From Psococerastis gibbosa (taxonomy: Eukaryota > Arthropoda > Insecta > Psocodea > Psocidae), in assembly GCA_963971405.1 (NCBI GenBank), contig OZ020488.1:32135089-32199088 (forward strand): 64,000 nucleotides of DNA, given 5' to 3'. Each line of letters opens with the position of its first letter. Within the stretch, counting starts at the first letter, position 1. Of the stretch, positions 1 through 12,495 are shown piece by piece. Both the position numbers and the translations under genes were made by a program. Below the pieces are notes generated by a model. The model did not search any database and had not been told where the DNA came from. It saw only the letters and a list, made by a program, of their open reading frames with translations.

Positions 1-242
1 AAAAGCCTTATAAGTGTAAAAATCAAAGATCTCATTAAATACCATATCAAACGTAGAGCTGTCAAAAATATCAGGACAAACAGACATTTTTCTGAATCTT
101 TTGACACATGATATGTACAGTTAGGTGTAAGAGAAGGCCATAGGCCATAGCACTTAATCTCGCTGTACTATATCTACATAATTTTTTTTCAATAAAGACT
201 TTACTATTATTATTATTATAATTGGTCACAATATACACTTAC

Positions 243-3200
243 CTATAGCGAAGACATTCGGAGGCATTTGGCCCAGAGACTTGCCCTGGTATTTCTTGAT
301 TGTACTGGATGAGTACAAATCTCTAATTTCATAGTACGGATTAACAGCAATCAGGATATTGGCCACGTACGTCTGAAAAGGAAAGTCGATCACTATCAGC
401 CGAGGAAATATCGTTTCGTTGCATAATGCAATTGCAGCCAGGTCAATTGCGGGTAAAACGTGCAAGACATGTTCTAAAACGAATCATTACAATAATATTA
501 CGTACAGTTCTTGCAGCTCAGTTTTCTTTTTATAGTTCTTGAGACAATTCTATCAAAGATCTTGCCAGAATAGTTTATAAACTTTAAGTAGAAGTAGCAG
601 TTTTCCCTTAAATGTTTGAATAAAATTCCTTTGGGCGGTTCCTATCATCGTTTGAAAATTCTTGGTAAGGAATACTGCACGGCACCACCATGCATTGGTA
701 GATAGTGGGGCCGTTACCGATACTGTTCAAGTGATGGCGGGACCGGGATACAATATTGCCCCTTAAAACGGGCCTAGCCCATAGGTAAAAAATGTTCTTT
801 TTTGTACTATAATGTTTTGTAAAGATTGGAAATAAATAAATCATTCATTCATTCATAAATAGTTAAGGATTGGATCAAAATGTACAGTATATACTGTATT
901 CAATGTCATGTGCACGTCCCAGCGGCAAATAAAGAACCAAACTTCTCCCAGAGCTACAGTACATCAGTATTTAAGGTTTTGGATGCCTTGCGGAAAGGAG
1001 ATATTGAAAATTGGACAGGAACAGGGTTTTAAACTGAGTTTCCACTTTGTTGGGGTTCGCACAGACCCCTGCACAAAACACGCCACCCTGTAATGAGGCT
1101 CTGTAGGGACAGCTTTGGTCACTAGTTTCGCAGACGACAAACCGATATCCATATTATTCAAAATGGCCGCCGTTTCCATGCGAAAACTAAGCTCTTAGCA
1201 TCTAATTAATTCTTTCAATATTTTTTATAATATTTTTACTATGCCTGGACCATATTTCGCTGCATATAATTTAATATATATATTCTCCATGATTTATAGA
1301 AAAATATCACTTTAAAATAATACGTAATTAAAAATCATTTTAAAATAGTATTGAGGCTTATGGAAAAATAACGCTTTGATATCATTGCAACTGGTGCTGC
1401 CATCTACAAAATGACGTCACAAATGAACCCCCATTCTTCTTATCATCGGTAGTATGAATGCTGCAAGTGACGACACCCTCCATTTCCACTGTGATTCCAC
1501 AGCGCGACAGTCCATAAACTGAATAAGCCTCAACACTAACAGAAAACTACCAACTGACGTCCAATGAAAAAAAAGAGGTAAGAAACCCGGCGTCCATGGC
1601 GGCTTTTGGTTTTGCACAAGTAACCACTCTTCCTTATTATAGGACACCATCAAAGTTTGAAGCTGAGAAATTTTTGTGGCAAGACATCTTTTCGGTAAGT
1701 GTATTGACCCGAGACACTTGCCATTAAGACGCTTTATGGCTTAGCCAAGGAGTTGAGATGTCTTGCCTTAAGCATCTGAAAACGCACGATTCAGGAAAAG
1801 TGAGGTTGCTGTTTACAAGAATGAAGCGTGTTAAGTCAATATTCGGTAAGAAGTTTCGCAGAAAAATAACGACTGCAGCGGCGTAGTCAGATTTTTTTTT
1901 TTGGGGGGGGGGTCCAGTTTTCATGCAACAACATATACATAAAGTTAGCCCGCTTACGATAAGTTTTCGAATGAGGTGGTGCTTCATTTGGGATGGATCT
2001 CCCCCCCCCCCCCCCGTGCATGGTCATGATCATAATTTCCTTAACCGAAGGGTCGAGAGGCCGAAGGGGGTCCAGGGGCTACCCCGGGGAATGTTTTTTA
2101 AAAGATAGGCCTGAAATAGTTTGTCGACAAAATAATTTTGATTTTGCAGACGATAATTTTATTAACAAAACTGGGGACCGGGGTCTCCCCGGGGATTTGT
2201 TTGAAATAAATATCTGAAAAATTTGCTGTTTTGCTAAATTTTGGGGGAGGTCCGGACCCTGCTGACCCCCCCCCCCCCCTTGGCTACGCCACTGAATCAC
2301 TGGGAAAGTCTTAGCCTTTAGCGCTTATTACAAGTCACTTATAATAATTTTCTAGAAAAAAAGTGTCTGTCTCTTCGAGAAACCTCTTATCTCTTGTGAC
2401 AAACCACTTGTGTCAGTCCATTCTATAGCGACTCTGTAGCCGTCGTATTATCGTACGCCATAACCCACAGCCATAGCATAATATTGAGGCCACAAGTCCA
2501 GTACGGGTGCCTGTGATAAGTGGAGCAATTGCACAGCTATTGTTAGCGTAGTCCTTCCTGCAATAGACCCCGCAGTAGCTTGGGAACTAAATGCTGTCTG
2601 TTCCACACGCACAGCTCTGTTTACCAAGGAAATGGGACAAAACAATGTTCCCGTACTATACATGTTGCGTAACTCTGCAATGAAATACCTAAACAGTCGC
2701 AGGGCACCAAGAAACTTCACAGATAGATAAATAATTAAATATGTACGGGACGTCTAAGAATGACTTTTGATACAGAATCCATATTTTAGATTTATGAAGG
2801 TTTGATTAATGTTTAAGTAATTGACAACGCATTCGGAGTCTATTTATGGAACAATAGCCAGTAAAAATAACAAAAGTAAAATAAACATTAGGCTAGGTAC
2901 TTCAATAGATATAGCAGCATATGTACATCCAATATTATTAGCTACATAAAATAAGTATTAGCATCAAATTCATAGACTTACATAAATTTTGTCCTTCTGA
3001 TATCTTGTCCTGATGTTATTAAGTAATGTGGCTTCGTTTAAATACATTAAGGCACCTGAAACAGATAAACAAATATAAAGAAGACTTAGCATTTAAATGT
3101 GGGACTACAGTAGAAGGGTTCATACAAAAAATCACATACAAAATCTTACAAACTAAGGCTATGTTATGCGATGTCGCCCATTACTTGTTACGTCGTTGCT

Positions 3201-3672
3201 TTTAATGGAAAGTTCCCATTAAAAGTTCCAATCTTGGACACATGCTGCTGGCATATTTATCCTATTATACCTTACGATTCCTCCCCAAATGGGATTTGGT
3301 AACGGGATTTTTGTCTTATTTTAAAGTTTTGGGAGTTACGTTCCCAGAATCCCAGTATTCGGTCCAAATGGTATGGTCTTATAAAATATGTCCCCAAGCG
3401 TCCCTTTGTGGAAAACTGCACTATAGTATATGGACTACTCCATACCATAGCTTAAACTGCAGTTTCAAGTGAAAAATATACCACTTACAGTTGTCATCTA
3501 CATCCTTATAGTCGTGTTCCTCTGCAGTGTACGTCCTATCCAGTGAGCAGGTGATCTTTTTCCTGCCGGCATCGACGGGCTGGACTGTGACTTCGCCCAT
3601 TCCCAGGTCGACAACCTGGCCCAGGATGAACCCCTCGTTGGGGTCCGGGACCCATACTCGAGCCTTATCCAT
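243..3672 (-). CDS. MYO6: Myosin VI heavy chain, N-terminal coding exons (gene continues beyond the left edge)
   Basis: Unconventional myosin VI is the actin motor that walks toward the minus end and serves endocytosis, Golgi and cell-junction roles. Three coding exons join in frame: 3489-3672 (start codon 3670-3672), 2982-3055 and 243-372. The first exon gives the N-terminal SH3-like subdomain (starts [11 protein letters not shown], ends DVDDN). The second contains [10 protein letters not shown]. The third contains [24 protein letters not shown] and PPNVFAI, which are typical of the class VI motor just before the P-loop. Splice phases agree: the Cys after DDN is split 1+2, the next join is phase 0, and the last exon ends one base into a codon. 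The P-loop and the rest of the motor lie to the left of the window. A good acceptor ends near 3681, a few bases before the ATG, so the 5' UTR probably starts in a distant exon. The assignment to class VI is strong; exact isoforms are unknown. Confidence 0.93.
373..2981. other. Myosin VI intron 2: no gene seen
   Basis: This intron holds a LINE-tail-like segment near 620-860, ending in AATAAATAAATCATTCATTCATTCAT-type repeats, and a hAT-like MITE at 1876-2294. The remainder is unremarkable AT-rich sequence. The open frames here have no recognisable family pattern. Confidence 0.6.
1876..2294. mobile_element. hAT-like MITE with poly-G/poly-C tracts
   Basis: The ends are inverted: CAGCGGCGTAGTCAG on the left and CTTGGCTACGCCACTG on the right. 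The flanking octamers AACGACTG and AATCACTG match at 6 of 8 positions, as expected for an aged hAT 8-bp target duplication. Inside are long G and C runs and no transposase. Confidence 0.6.
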
Positions 3673-3785
3673 CTCCTACACCTGCAACAAAACCGAAAAC
3701 TGTTACAATACGAGAGACAGGATCACGTTTCAGGGGAAATCATTCAACCGAGGCAACTTCGTACAAGTATCAGGATAGTATAGAC

Positions 3786-3985
3786 CAGAGGTCGGCAACG
3801 TGAGGCTCGCGAGCCGCATGCGTCTATTTGGTTCATTGAGTGCGGCTCTTTCCTACATTACTGGTTCTATATACAAAAATTAAAACAAAATAAAATTTAA
3901 CAAAAATCATTTTTAAACCAATTTTGTTGTTTTATTTTTTGGTTTTGGATGTGTGGCTCTTATAACAGAACTGATCTAAATTTGG
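3786..3985. mobile_element. hAT-like non-autonomous element, one end visible
   Basis: It begins CAGAGGTCGGCAACGTGAGG and continues with a GGCTCGCGAGCC palindrome. This is the recognisable start of a widespread hAT-derived repeat family. I could not place a matching right terminus, so the right limit is approximate. Confidence 0.45.
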
Positions 3986-4099
3986 TTATTTCGAACTTAG
4001 TACAGTACAGTACAGATCCTAACTGATAAATAGGGAAGTATGTACTGGTTCACTCATACGGGTTCTTTATTACAGATTATCACAGTTATATCGTATGTA

Positions 4100-4168
4100 A
4101 GAAGGGGCCCGATAGCCTTAACTCCGCTACGGTGGTTTATGCCAAAATTAAAGTCTTCATTTATTTAT
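4100..4168 (+). mobile_element. tRNA-derived SINE, 3' fragment
   Basis: Carries the GATAGCCTTAACTCCGCTA block and a tail with TTTATTT, shared with the better-preserved copy at 57925-58140. Confidence 0.5.
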
Positions 4169-4744
4169 AATATGGTATAATACGTGTAGCCGATGTGACG
4201 ATGTCAATGTAATATAGACTGACACCTTTGACTGGGGTGAAATAGTATATTAAGATCTTGAATGTTAAGCCTTTTGCATTTTTAAGTGAATAAAAGTCAA
4301 TCATTAATATTATAAAGATAAAAAATATTGTATACTTTCTCGGCCACGCAAAGTGGAGCATTCTCGGCTATCACTTGGTTCATTGGTGTATAAATGCACG
4401 ATATAACGCTCCGCTGACCGCGCGAAGGCGCCTGGCTGGTTTTGCTGGTAGATTACTAACACCTGGCAAGGCACAAAAAAGTGGTAAAACCTACCATACT
4501 AAACTTACGGCGGAGTACCTAGACACTACAAGCGACTCGTCTGGGTATATAACAAAAGTATGGTTTGTTATGCGCGATTCTCATTGCAAATTCACTATAG
4601 CAATAGAAATGAGGAAGCAACAGTATTACACCGTATAGGTATATTCACCTGCCACGAAGTTGTATATCGGCTTACATGAGCAAAATTAGAAACTAATTGA
4701 TATCCTATTCATATATTAGTACATGGAAAGCTTTATGATGGTCA

Positions 4745-6030
4745 AAATTATCGACTTCTAGATTTCAACGGGTTTACACGTTTTGATGTCCCAGGAACCA
4801 AAAATATGATTCTGTAGGTAACTCGGTTCGGGGCCAAGCTACTGGATAGAATTTGATGAAACTCGACATGTACAGTAGGTTCAAAAAAATATTTTCCATG
4901 GTGATATTTCATTTTTTTGGATAACTTCCTTTTGGAGGTTTTATACCTAAAAAACGACAAAATTTGTATTCTCAAAAGCGGCTCCAACGATTTAAACCCA
5001 GGGCGTAAAAAAATAAAAGAACCGGTCCGAGTTTACTCGAACATGCTTTCCAATTTATCAACATTAGGGAATATGAGTAATTTCATGGTAAATAATTTTC
5101 CAGTGGTTAAATTTCCGATATCTTGGGGGGGAGGGAGGGGGGGTTGTCCACCTGACGTCACTGGAAGTGAGGTAAATTCTAGATAGGTCAGACAAACACA
5201 TTAATTACCACACAGCAATAATGGCAGGGCATGCAATGCATTTGAGCGCGAATTCTCTATCATTTTTACAAAAAATAATTTTTTGTGCAAAACCGAATAT
5301 TTTTTTGGGAAAGCAACCTATCCGGTTTCGTTACTCAATTTAACACCTAAAACATGAAGGTAGAAATCATCGATAGAAAGGTTTCGCAGAAAAATTATTT
5401 TTTAGTCATTTTTCATTAAAATTGAGTTATTTTTATTTTTTTACCCCCAGAAGCAAACTATCAAGGGGCAAGCGACCCCCCTCATTTTGTCAACATTAAT
5501 AACGACTACAATATATGAGAATTTAAAAGAAATCGTTGGAGCCGTTTTTGAGAAATAATTTTTTTAGATGTTTTTTTGGAGTTTTTTGAGAATAACCCCC
5601 CCCCCCCCAAATTGAGTTAGGCCCAAATAAAATAAAATGGTCCCGAGGTATGATTTTTGTGAACCTACATGCCAAATTCCACCTAAATCCACCGAGTAGT
5701 TTGCCCGGAAATCGATGAACAGACAGACAGACATTTCGTAAAAACCACTTTTTTGGGTTCCTATCCTGGGACCTCAAAATGTGTAAATCCTTTGAAATCT
5801 CGGAATCGAAAATTTCGACCGTCACAAAGCTTTCCTTATACTACGTATTAATTGGAAAGCAAGAAAGGTTAAATTTCTATGAAAAATGACTAAAACTAAA
5901 GTATTTTTTCGAAGAACCATTATTATTTTCTTCTGGTAAGTTTGATGTGCTAAATAGAGTACCAAAACCGAATAGGTTGTAAGGTTTTGATAATGAATAA
6001 AAAATTATTTTTTGACGATATATTTGTTTG
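4745..6030. repeat. Long fold-back dispersed repeat (R5), copy 1
   Basis: The left part (4745-4900) is the inverted form of the right part (about 5640-5830): both carry the block around GGGTTTACACGTTTTGATGTC or its complement. The central part (about 5015-5830) is repeated in direct orientation at 42825-43660. It contains the phrase ACAGACAGACAGACATTTCG, common in dispersed arthropod repeats. No coding capacity was recognised. Confidence 0.7.
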
Positions 6031-6044
6031 TTTTCTAACGCCTG

Positions 6045-6300
6045 CTTTCAATATTTCGGTTTTAAGCAACCCTGTCAGTCAGTCTGGAGGGGGGGGGGGT
6101 GAGTCTGTTTCTTAACTTGAGGCCTCCTAAGAGTCGACTCCTTTGTCTCAGGGAGAAGGGAAGCTGACTATCAGGGTGGACCTTCTGATTAAGAGTAGAG
6201 TCACACGATTAATTCGGAGGTGAGCAGGACTCGACACGCATTTTGGTGGTCCCAACACGTTATCCTTTCCCACAATGTTCCCCGGCTAACTATGTGCACA
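6045..6300 (-). repeat. Dispersed repeat R2, copy 1
   Basis: The reverse complement matches 24530-24835 and partly 46960-47130. Shared blocks include the end AAGCAACCCTGTCAG and a middle part reading roughly GGTTCGGAATCCACTATAAT in the plus-orientation copies. The class is unknown and no ORF is retained. Confidence 0.6.
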
Positions 6301-6604
6301 CTACCAAGTTTGCTGCAGTTTGGAACAGGCTCTGTTCTAGTGGATTCAACTTTGTATGGCCGTTGGCATTTTCTTTTTTTGAAGAATTATGGATAACCAG
6401 AGATATTTTGCATTGCATACTATTATTATTATTATTGTGTTGTATTTATGCGTGTATTATTCGTCTGCATTCTAGACTAAGTAATAGTCTCATCGATCAA
6501 TCCAGTGCTTTCGGGTAGGGAAAATCTATAGACAGCCGCTATTTAGCCATGGAACTATTACAGCACCTATACTCATTGATAAATAGTAGGGCTCTATATT
6601 AGAC

Positions 6605-6869
6605 AGGTATTGTCATCCGCCATTTTTTATCCATTATAAGTCTGGAGTATAAGCCAAGCATTGGGTGTTTACCGATTTATTTTTAGAAATTTATCGTTAT
6701 TTATTTGTTATCATTTAAAAAACGTTCTACCAATTAGGGAAGTGTTTAATAAAAATTATAATAAACCGTGTTTTCGTTCTTTTCAATCTTTTTCTTTCTT
6801 AACGTTTTACTTCAATAGCCTACTTACCATGTAGGAATTATGGGATAAAAAATGGCGGATGACAATACC
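6605..6869. mobile_element. Short inverted-repeat element (MITE)
   Basis: The left arm GGTATTGTCATCCGCCATTT and the right arm AAATGGCGGATGACAATACC are perfect inverted complements. The internal sequence is AT-rich with no ORF. No clear target duplication was identified. Confidence 0.65.
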
Positions 6870-7398
6870 CGGGTATTTAGTGCCTTAATAAATAGGAAAG
6901 CATGTTTTGAAATTATCCAGTAGTTATAGTCTGTGTTGGTGTTTACAAATTTTGAAGGTTTCGTCAACGATACAGTGTAATGACGTATTTTTACTTTAAA
7001 TAGCCTAGCCGGTAACCAAGAGCAAAAACAATATGATTAGGTTTTCTCTAGTAAACTTCATCGTTCAATTCCGTCGAACACGCAACACAGGTACAGAAAG
7101 ACAACGGAAATACCCCATTTACCGGGCGGATATATGGATGTCTCCGTGACATGAAGCAACCCGCGGCCACGTCGATACAACACTGCACTTGAATTCTGTC
7201 AGCCCTGACACATCTTTGGGATCAATCTCCACTGATAACCAAAGATAACCGGAAACAAGGTGTAATATCTGTTATAATAAACGCGATACACCATTATCAG
7301 ATTACCATGAATAAGCGTTGCGCAAAGCATAAGCCTTGCTCCTAGTCAGTTAATTGATAAACGTTAATAAAACATTAAAACTATAAGTAGACCATTAA

Positions 7399-7777
7399 GG
7401 CGCCCATTCCATTGACCGGCTAGGGCTATTTCCAAAAACAGTGACGTGGTAGCAGACATTCAAGACTTAGGTAGCGTTTCCACCGACCTCGCATTGCAGA
7501 ATGCAAAAACAATGACGGAAATTAGAATTTTTCTTTTTATAGAAATCTATTAAAATGTTTGTACTTAACTTATCCGATGACGCCATTTTTTAATTTTAGT
7601 TTGTTTGTGATTTTACAGCATGATCATTGATCAATTTTAACTATGGCATAGAGGAAAATAAACATTTCCGTCAATTCTGCAATGCGAGGTCGGTGGAAAC
7701 GCCACCTAAGTCTTGAATGTCTGCTACCACGTCACCGTTTTTGGAAATAGCCCTAGCCGGTCAATGGAATGGGCACC
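7399..7777. mobile_element. Harbinger-like MITE, family A, copy 1 (with core)
   Basis: The termini GGCGCCCATTCC and GGAATGGGCACC are inverted and flanked on both sides by TAA, the 3-bp target site typical of PIF/Harbinger elements. Long subterminal arms contain GTGACGTGGTAGCAGACATT. The core holds TGATCATTGATCAATTTTAA. Related copies are at 11042-11436 and 50388-50771; short core-less relatives are at 26034-26155 and 59519-59676. Confidence 0.85.
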
Positions 7778-8033
7778 TAAGGTACGCCACCATAGTAAAC
7801 GCGCCCAGTAAAACCACAATTAATCACAAAACATCGACTTCGATAGCCAGGTGGTAATGTGCTTGCACTTGTTCGAGTCTTTACACGCCATGCGATCGGA
7901 GACGTGTCGTAACTCAACACGGGTAAGAGGCGACCGAAGAGGTCAATCGGATACATTCATTCAATTGTTTGTATGCGATTAACCTTTTAAAAAAAAGTCA
8001 AATTACCACAATTTTAACAAACTTTCTATTCCT

Positions 8034-8176
8034 AGAAACCAAAAAAATTACTACAACTATTCCTTCGCAGTGAACACCTCTAGGCTTTGGAATTCTTTGC
8101 CAGAAGAAAAGAGGACAGAGAATAATTTGGGGAGATTTAGGACAGCCTGCCATCAGTTTCTGGGGAGTGACGTGTG
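8034..8176 (+). mobile_element. LINE 3' coding fragment
   Basis: A short frame reads NTSRLWNSLPEEKRTENNL and then stops at 8174-8176. The xxxLWNSLPEE motif is the typical extreme C-terminus of non-LTR retrotransposon ORF2 proteins. No other part of the element remains. Confidence 0.6.
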
Positions 8177-8831
8177 AGAGTGAGTGCCTGATTTGTTAGG
8201 CTACATTATTATTGTTTTTTGCAGGAAAAAGTGTTATACATATATTAATTTGTAAAATAATTTGTAAACCAAAAGAGGTTAGCTGGTACAGTAGCCCATC
8301 GGGGATAAAGCTAGCCTAATATAAAGACATTTTTCTTTTGAATTAATAATGAGCTAGGCTAGTCTTATTTGGTATTCCTATAAGTGTATTTCCTATAGAA
8401 AGACGTGTAATCTTCCTCTGCATGTTGTAAGAATAAATAATGTAACATTGTCAATAATTGTTATCGTGACACATAAGATTGAACGATTTTGGTGGCATAA
8501 AGTAATGACGATCGATTTATAGTTAAATTATCTGTAGCACTATCTAGGGAGCTAAAATACACGGAAATATCGAACCAATATAACTTCTCTACTGTCTAGT
8601 TTTTGTTTACTCATACTTTTCATTTCTAATTTATATTTTCCTTGACTTTACCCACTTGACCATGGGTAAGTGGGTATATTCCTATCTAATCCCACCGATA
8701 TTACTCCACTAAGGCCCCTGGGCGTTTTTTTTTTTCCTTTGAACCCTAGGAATACGCCTAACACGCTCATGTCTTGAGGAAGAGGGAAGAGGGAAAAAGG
8801 GAGAAGAAGATGAAGAAGAAGATCTAATTAA

Positions 8832-9195
8832 AGGCCAACCGGAGTCGCCCATATTCCAGTTTCTGTTCAAACTTCAATTTCTCATGAAATATGGAACGCA
8901 AAACAATGAAAAAATAGTGAGAAGAAGTGTTTCTCCTAATTTTGATACATAGTATGTCGCCTTAACTAACCCCAATTGATGAACTCCTCCAACTTGAACT
9001 CCTGAGCGACCGTTATTTTTTGCGTATCAAGTTCACTAACTATAGCCGATCGGTATTGATGAAACATACTATATATCAAAATTAGGAGAAAAAATTCTTC
9101 TTGCGACTCAGCATCTTTTCATTGTTCTACGTTCGATATTTCTTGAGAAATTGAAGTTTGCACAGAAATGGAATATCGGCGACTCCGGTTTGCCC
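8832..9195. mobile_element. TTAA-flanked MITE
   Basis: TTAA flanks both ends. The arms AGGCCAACCGGAGTCGCC and GGCGACTCCGGTTTGCCC are inverted. The inner arms also pair: TCCTAATTTTGATACATAGT pairs with the ACTATATATCAAAATTAGGA side. No ORF. A TTAA target is used by piggyBac-type and a few other superfamilies, but the terminal bases do not match canonical piggyBac ends, so the class is open. Confidence 0.75.
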
Positions 9196-9450
9196 TTAAC
9201 TCGTTCTTTAACCTTGTCCTTCGTGCGCACAGGCGCTATAAAATTCTGCGAATGTTATTATTATTAGTTATTATTAACATATTATTAGTTGCTCTATATT
9301 ATATATTACATTGTGATATTCTTTTATTTGATCGGTGAGAAAAAAAAAAACAGTAAATAATGTCGTTTGGATGTGCAATGCGAATTAAACATAATTTGCC
9401 GACAATTTGCAGGATGAGGAGTGGTGACAGCTGATACAATAATAGCCTAA

Positions 9451-9700
9451 GGCCCGGTACAAACGGACGTTTCTCGCAGTCGCGATTTGCCAACGTCTTT
9501 TGCATTGTAGCCATAGGGCTACAGCAGATTTCTCGACTATTTCGGAAGCTAGTGACCGCACAAAGGTGCATGGTTTTCCCCGGACACGCCAGAAATCTTC
9601 TGAATCTCTGTGGTTTTGAACCAATCATTAACAAAGCCCAGTCCCTACAAAAGATGTTGGTAAATCGCGACTGCGAGATTCGTCAGTTTTACACCGGCCC
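9451..9700. mobile_element. MITE with TAA target duplication
   Basis: Inverted ends GGCCCGGTACAAACGG and a right end terminating ACACCGGCCC. TAA is on both flanks. About 60 bp of arm carries CTCGCAGTCGCGATTTGCCA and its complement. This is probably a non-autonomous PIF/Harbinger-type element, unrelated in sequence to family A. Confidence 0.75.
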
Positions 9701-10195
9701 TAATACTGCATATCTGCTGGTTGTCCCAGGCATTTAACTGATAATACTAATATTGCTATTCTGTTGTTATTGAGAATAATTGGGGTCATTGCTGGACGAT
9801 AAATTGTAATAAAACTGGAGAATGGAGAATAAGTAGAGCCGTGGCAGATCAAGTCCCGTTATGCCGGCGGCCATGCAGATTGCCAATTCATGCAGCTCCC
9901 CGTCCACACCGGCCACATTCTCTCAATAGCCAGTACCCTTCAATTTCCTTTAATTTATTTAATGAAGGAGGTGAAGCGTAGTAGAATTGTAATTAAGGCA
10001 CTGTGGAGTCTTGGATGACAAAAATTGCGAGCATAACTTGATTTTTTTATTTTTTATTTATTTTTTAAGTTTGATACGATCTAAGTGCGGTGTTACAGAA
10101 GGCTTATACATACTCGTATATGCACGATATATCACGGAGAGATCTCATAACATAAGTATTGTGCCTTGTACTTTTCCAAGGATAAATAAATAAAT

Positions 10196-10365
10196 AAGGA
10201 CTTTTTATTGTTTCTATTACTAAGCCCACCTAGCGGGGTTAGGGCTATAAAGCCCTCTCTTACACTCAACTAGGATGACCCGGGCCGCCTGCATTATATG
10301 CCCTCCGAAGCATGGCCAGAAAATGTAGCCAGTGTGGGACTCGAACCAACAAGGATACTGGTCAT
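10196..10365 (-). mobile_element. tRNA-derived SINE, copy on minus strand
   Basis: Contains GGGCTATAAAGCCCTCTCTT and GTGTGGGACTCGAACCAAC, the complement of an RNA polymerase III B-box-like block. The same family occurs at 20062-20230 (minus), 14647-14766, 4100-4168 and 57925-58140 (plus). Confidence 0.65.
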
Positions 10366-10424
10366 GGAAAAAGAGAGAGACAGAGCTTTTTAAGTTTTTA
10401 AGGATGTAGGCCTACTTGAGTCTT

Positions 10425-10600
10425 ATAATGCCAACTACCCCAGTCCTGACATTATTGGTATTGTTTCCGTATGAATTTTGGCAAAATGGTTCACGTCTTC
10501 GATGTCAACCTACACTTACTACAAGTGACAATGGATTAAGCTTTAGTCAAGCTTACCATTGATATTGTAACGGGTGTCAGCTAAACCAAGTCCGGAATGA
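10425..10600. repeat. Dispersed repeat R3, copy 1
   Basis: Shares GGTATTGTTTCCGTATGAAT, the TCGATGTCAACCTACAC block and the CAAGCTTACCATTGA block with 15720-15930 and 51840-52045. No terminal structure was recognised. Confidence 0.6.
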
Positions 10601-11041
10601 GTCTCTTCAACACAAACTAAGAGGTGTTCCTATGAAACTAAAGTGGAAAACTTCGCTTCAAACAATAGAAGGACTAGATTCGAAAGAGACTAAATTAAGG
10701 GACGTAAACCATCTGCGAGGTTTCCAAGCTTTTACTAACCTAATTAATATCTCCAAAATATTCATGAGTAGGCTTGGTGAGCACAAAAATCTGGCGACAA
10801 GTTTTACAAACCTCATCAACCAATTGTTCAGACCCGTGAACAATAAAATAAGTACCTAAGTCACATGTTCAACACTCATAAACACAGTATGACGCAAAAA
10901 TAGAGCATTATACTAGAAACATGGCGGTACTAATTACTGTTACAAAAGTAACTATTACTTCCTGCTGGCTTACTCAGAAGCCTAGATTGTTATCATAAGA
11001 GATACTGCAGCGCAACGTAATTCATTGATAATAATTGCATA

Positions 11042-11436
11042 GGCGCAGATTCCACCGACCGGCTAGGGCTAAATACAAAAACGGTGACGTGGTAGCAGAC
11101 ATTCAAGACTTAGGCGATGCCTCCACCGACCTCGCATTGCAGAATGCAAATGACATTGACGGAAATGTTTGTTTTACTCTATGCCATAGTTAAAATTGAT
11201 CAATGATCATAGAGTAAAATCACAAACAAACTAACTAAAATTAAAAAATGACGTCATGGGATATGTTAATTACAAACATTTTAATAGATTTCTATAAAAA
11301 GAAAAACAAACGTTTCCGTCAATGTCATTTGCATTCTGCAATGTGAGGTCGATGGAGACCCCGCCTAAGTCTTGAATGTCTGCTACCACGTCACCGTTTT
11401 TGTATTTAGCCCAAGCCGGTCGGTGGAATTGGCGCC
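11042..11436. mobile_element. Harbinger-like MITE, family A, copy 2 (with core)
   Basis: Ends GGCGCAGATTCC and GGAATTGGCGCC, flanked by ATA and TTA (diverged TWA site). Its arms hold GTGACGTGGTAGCAGACATT. The core with TTAAAATTGATCAATGATCA lies in the opposite orientation to copy 1. Confidence 0.8.
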
Positions 11437-11544
11437 TTAGCTTGCCCCCAACTAAGCTGCGTAGCGCTGTCCGTCAAAGAAACCTTAAGGTGGCTCCAAT
11501 CATCTTTCCCGAGTAATGATATCCGAAAATAGAGATCAAGACAA

Positions 11545-11605
11545 ACAGGACCCTGGCGCGACTCGACCCCACGATCTTATGCCTTGCCGGGTGATAGTCA
11601 ATAGA
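11545..11605 (-). mobile_element. tRNA-like (B-box-bearing) SINE fragment
   Basis: The reverse complement reads GATCGTGGGGTCGAGTCGC, close to the polymerase III B box. No cloverleaf or A box could be fitted, so this is a SINE remnant rather than a tRNA gene. Confidence 0.35.
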
Positions 11606-12289
11606 GGAATGGGAAGAAACAATATTGTAGCAAAAATAATAAAGGAAAACGTACCAGAACAAGTAGCAACAGAAGTAGCATGTATTTTCTTCAACTTTTA
11701 TTAAAACATCCCGTACCTCAGTACATCAGACAGTTGCTCAATTTTAGATGCATCTTGAGTTGAAATACTAGGATGATTTAATTTCAGCTATAGTTTTTTT
11801 TTAGCACAAACCTGGAACTGGGAGCTAAAGTGCGCCCCCTCCCCCGGCACCGCAGGGGTTGTGGCTATGTCATTTACGTCACTGATAATAATAATAATTA
11901 AAGCGCGTTTGACCGTGTAAGATACGGATGAATGTAAGGAAACGATGGCCGATAACTTCGAACAGTTCGAATCCGCTGTGTGCTAATTGAAGAAAAACAC
12001 TCATTACCGTAACATGTGAGTGATTTTGTATATGCAATTATGAATGCAAATTGAGCAGCCCATGCAGACTTGTACCGTTTAATTGTGAACACCAACACTT
12101 TCTCGCCGTATCGCCTTGCACTTCGCTCATCACTCACGATGAGGATGAAATAGAAAGGAAAGTTTTAGATGGACCTACGACCACTGATATAAGTCGTGTT
12201 GGGGTAACGAGCCCCTGCATTTTGGTTCCTAATTTTCTCTGCCAACTGGGCATCAGCCGGTCCCTTGCAAACAAGCAGTGGCATATATT

Positions 12290-12495
12290 ATGTATATGGG
12301 GGAAAATATTAGTCAAAATTAACTAATGGGAGTTGCAATGAAAATTTGCCAGATCTAATAAATTAACAAATGTTCGGGTCAACAGTAAGCGGTTTGGCTC
12401 ATAGAGTTCAACCCCACCTCGGGTCTCTACCTCCGGCAAGAAGTTGATAGCTGGTGGCGATCTGGTCGTGCCCCCTCCCCGAAAATATTTTATGT
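12290..12495 (+). repeat. Dispersed repeat R6, copy 1
   Basis: Resembles 53255-53460 in order (AATTAACTAA, GAGTTGCAATGA, GGGTCAAC.GT.AGCGG, CCCGAAAATATTTTA) and partly 24245-24320. Repeat class unknown. Confidence 0.5.

Noticed and set aside
1-242. Next myosin VI exon (P-loop) in the first bases
   Set aside because: No frame gives the expected GESGAGKT region; the exon must lie outside the window.
2079-2300. Gly-rich frame on the minus strand
   Set aside because: The Gly run is only the poly-C tract of the hAT-like MITE.
2448-2720. 90-codon minus-strand open frame in a myosin VI intron
   Set aside because: No family pattern and no splice signals that would join it to myosin VI.
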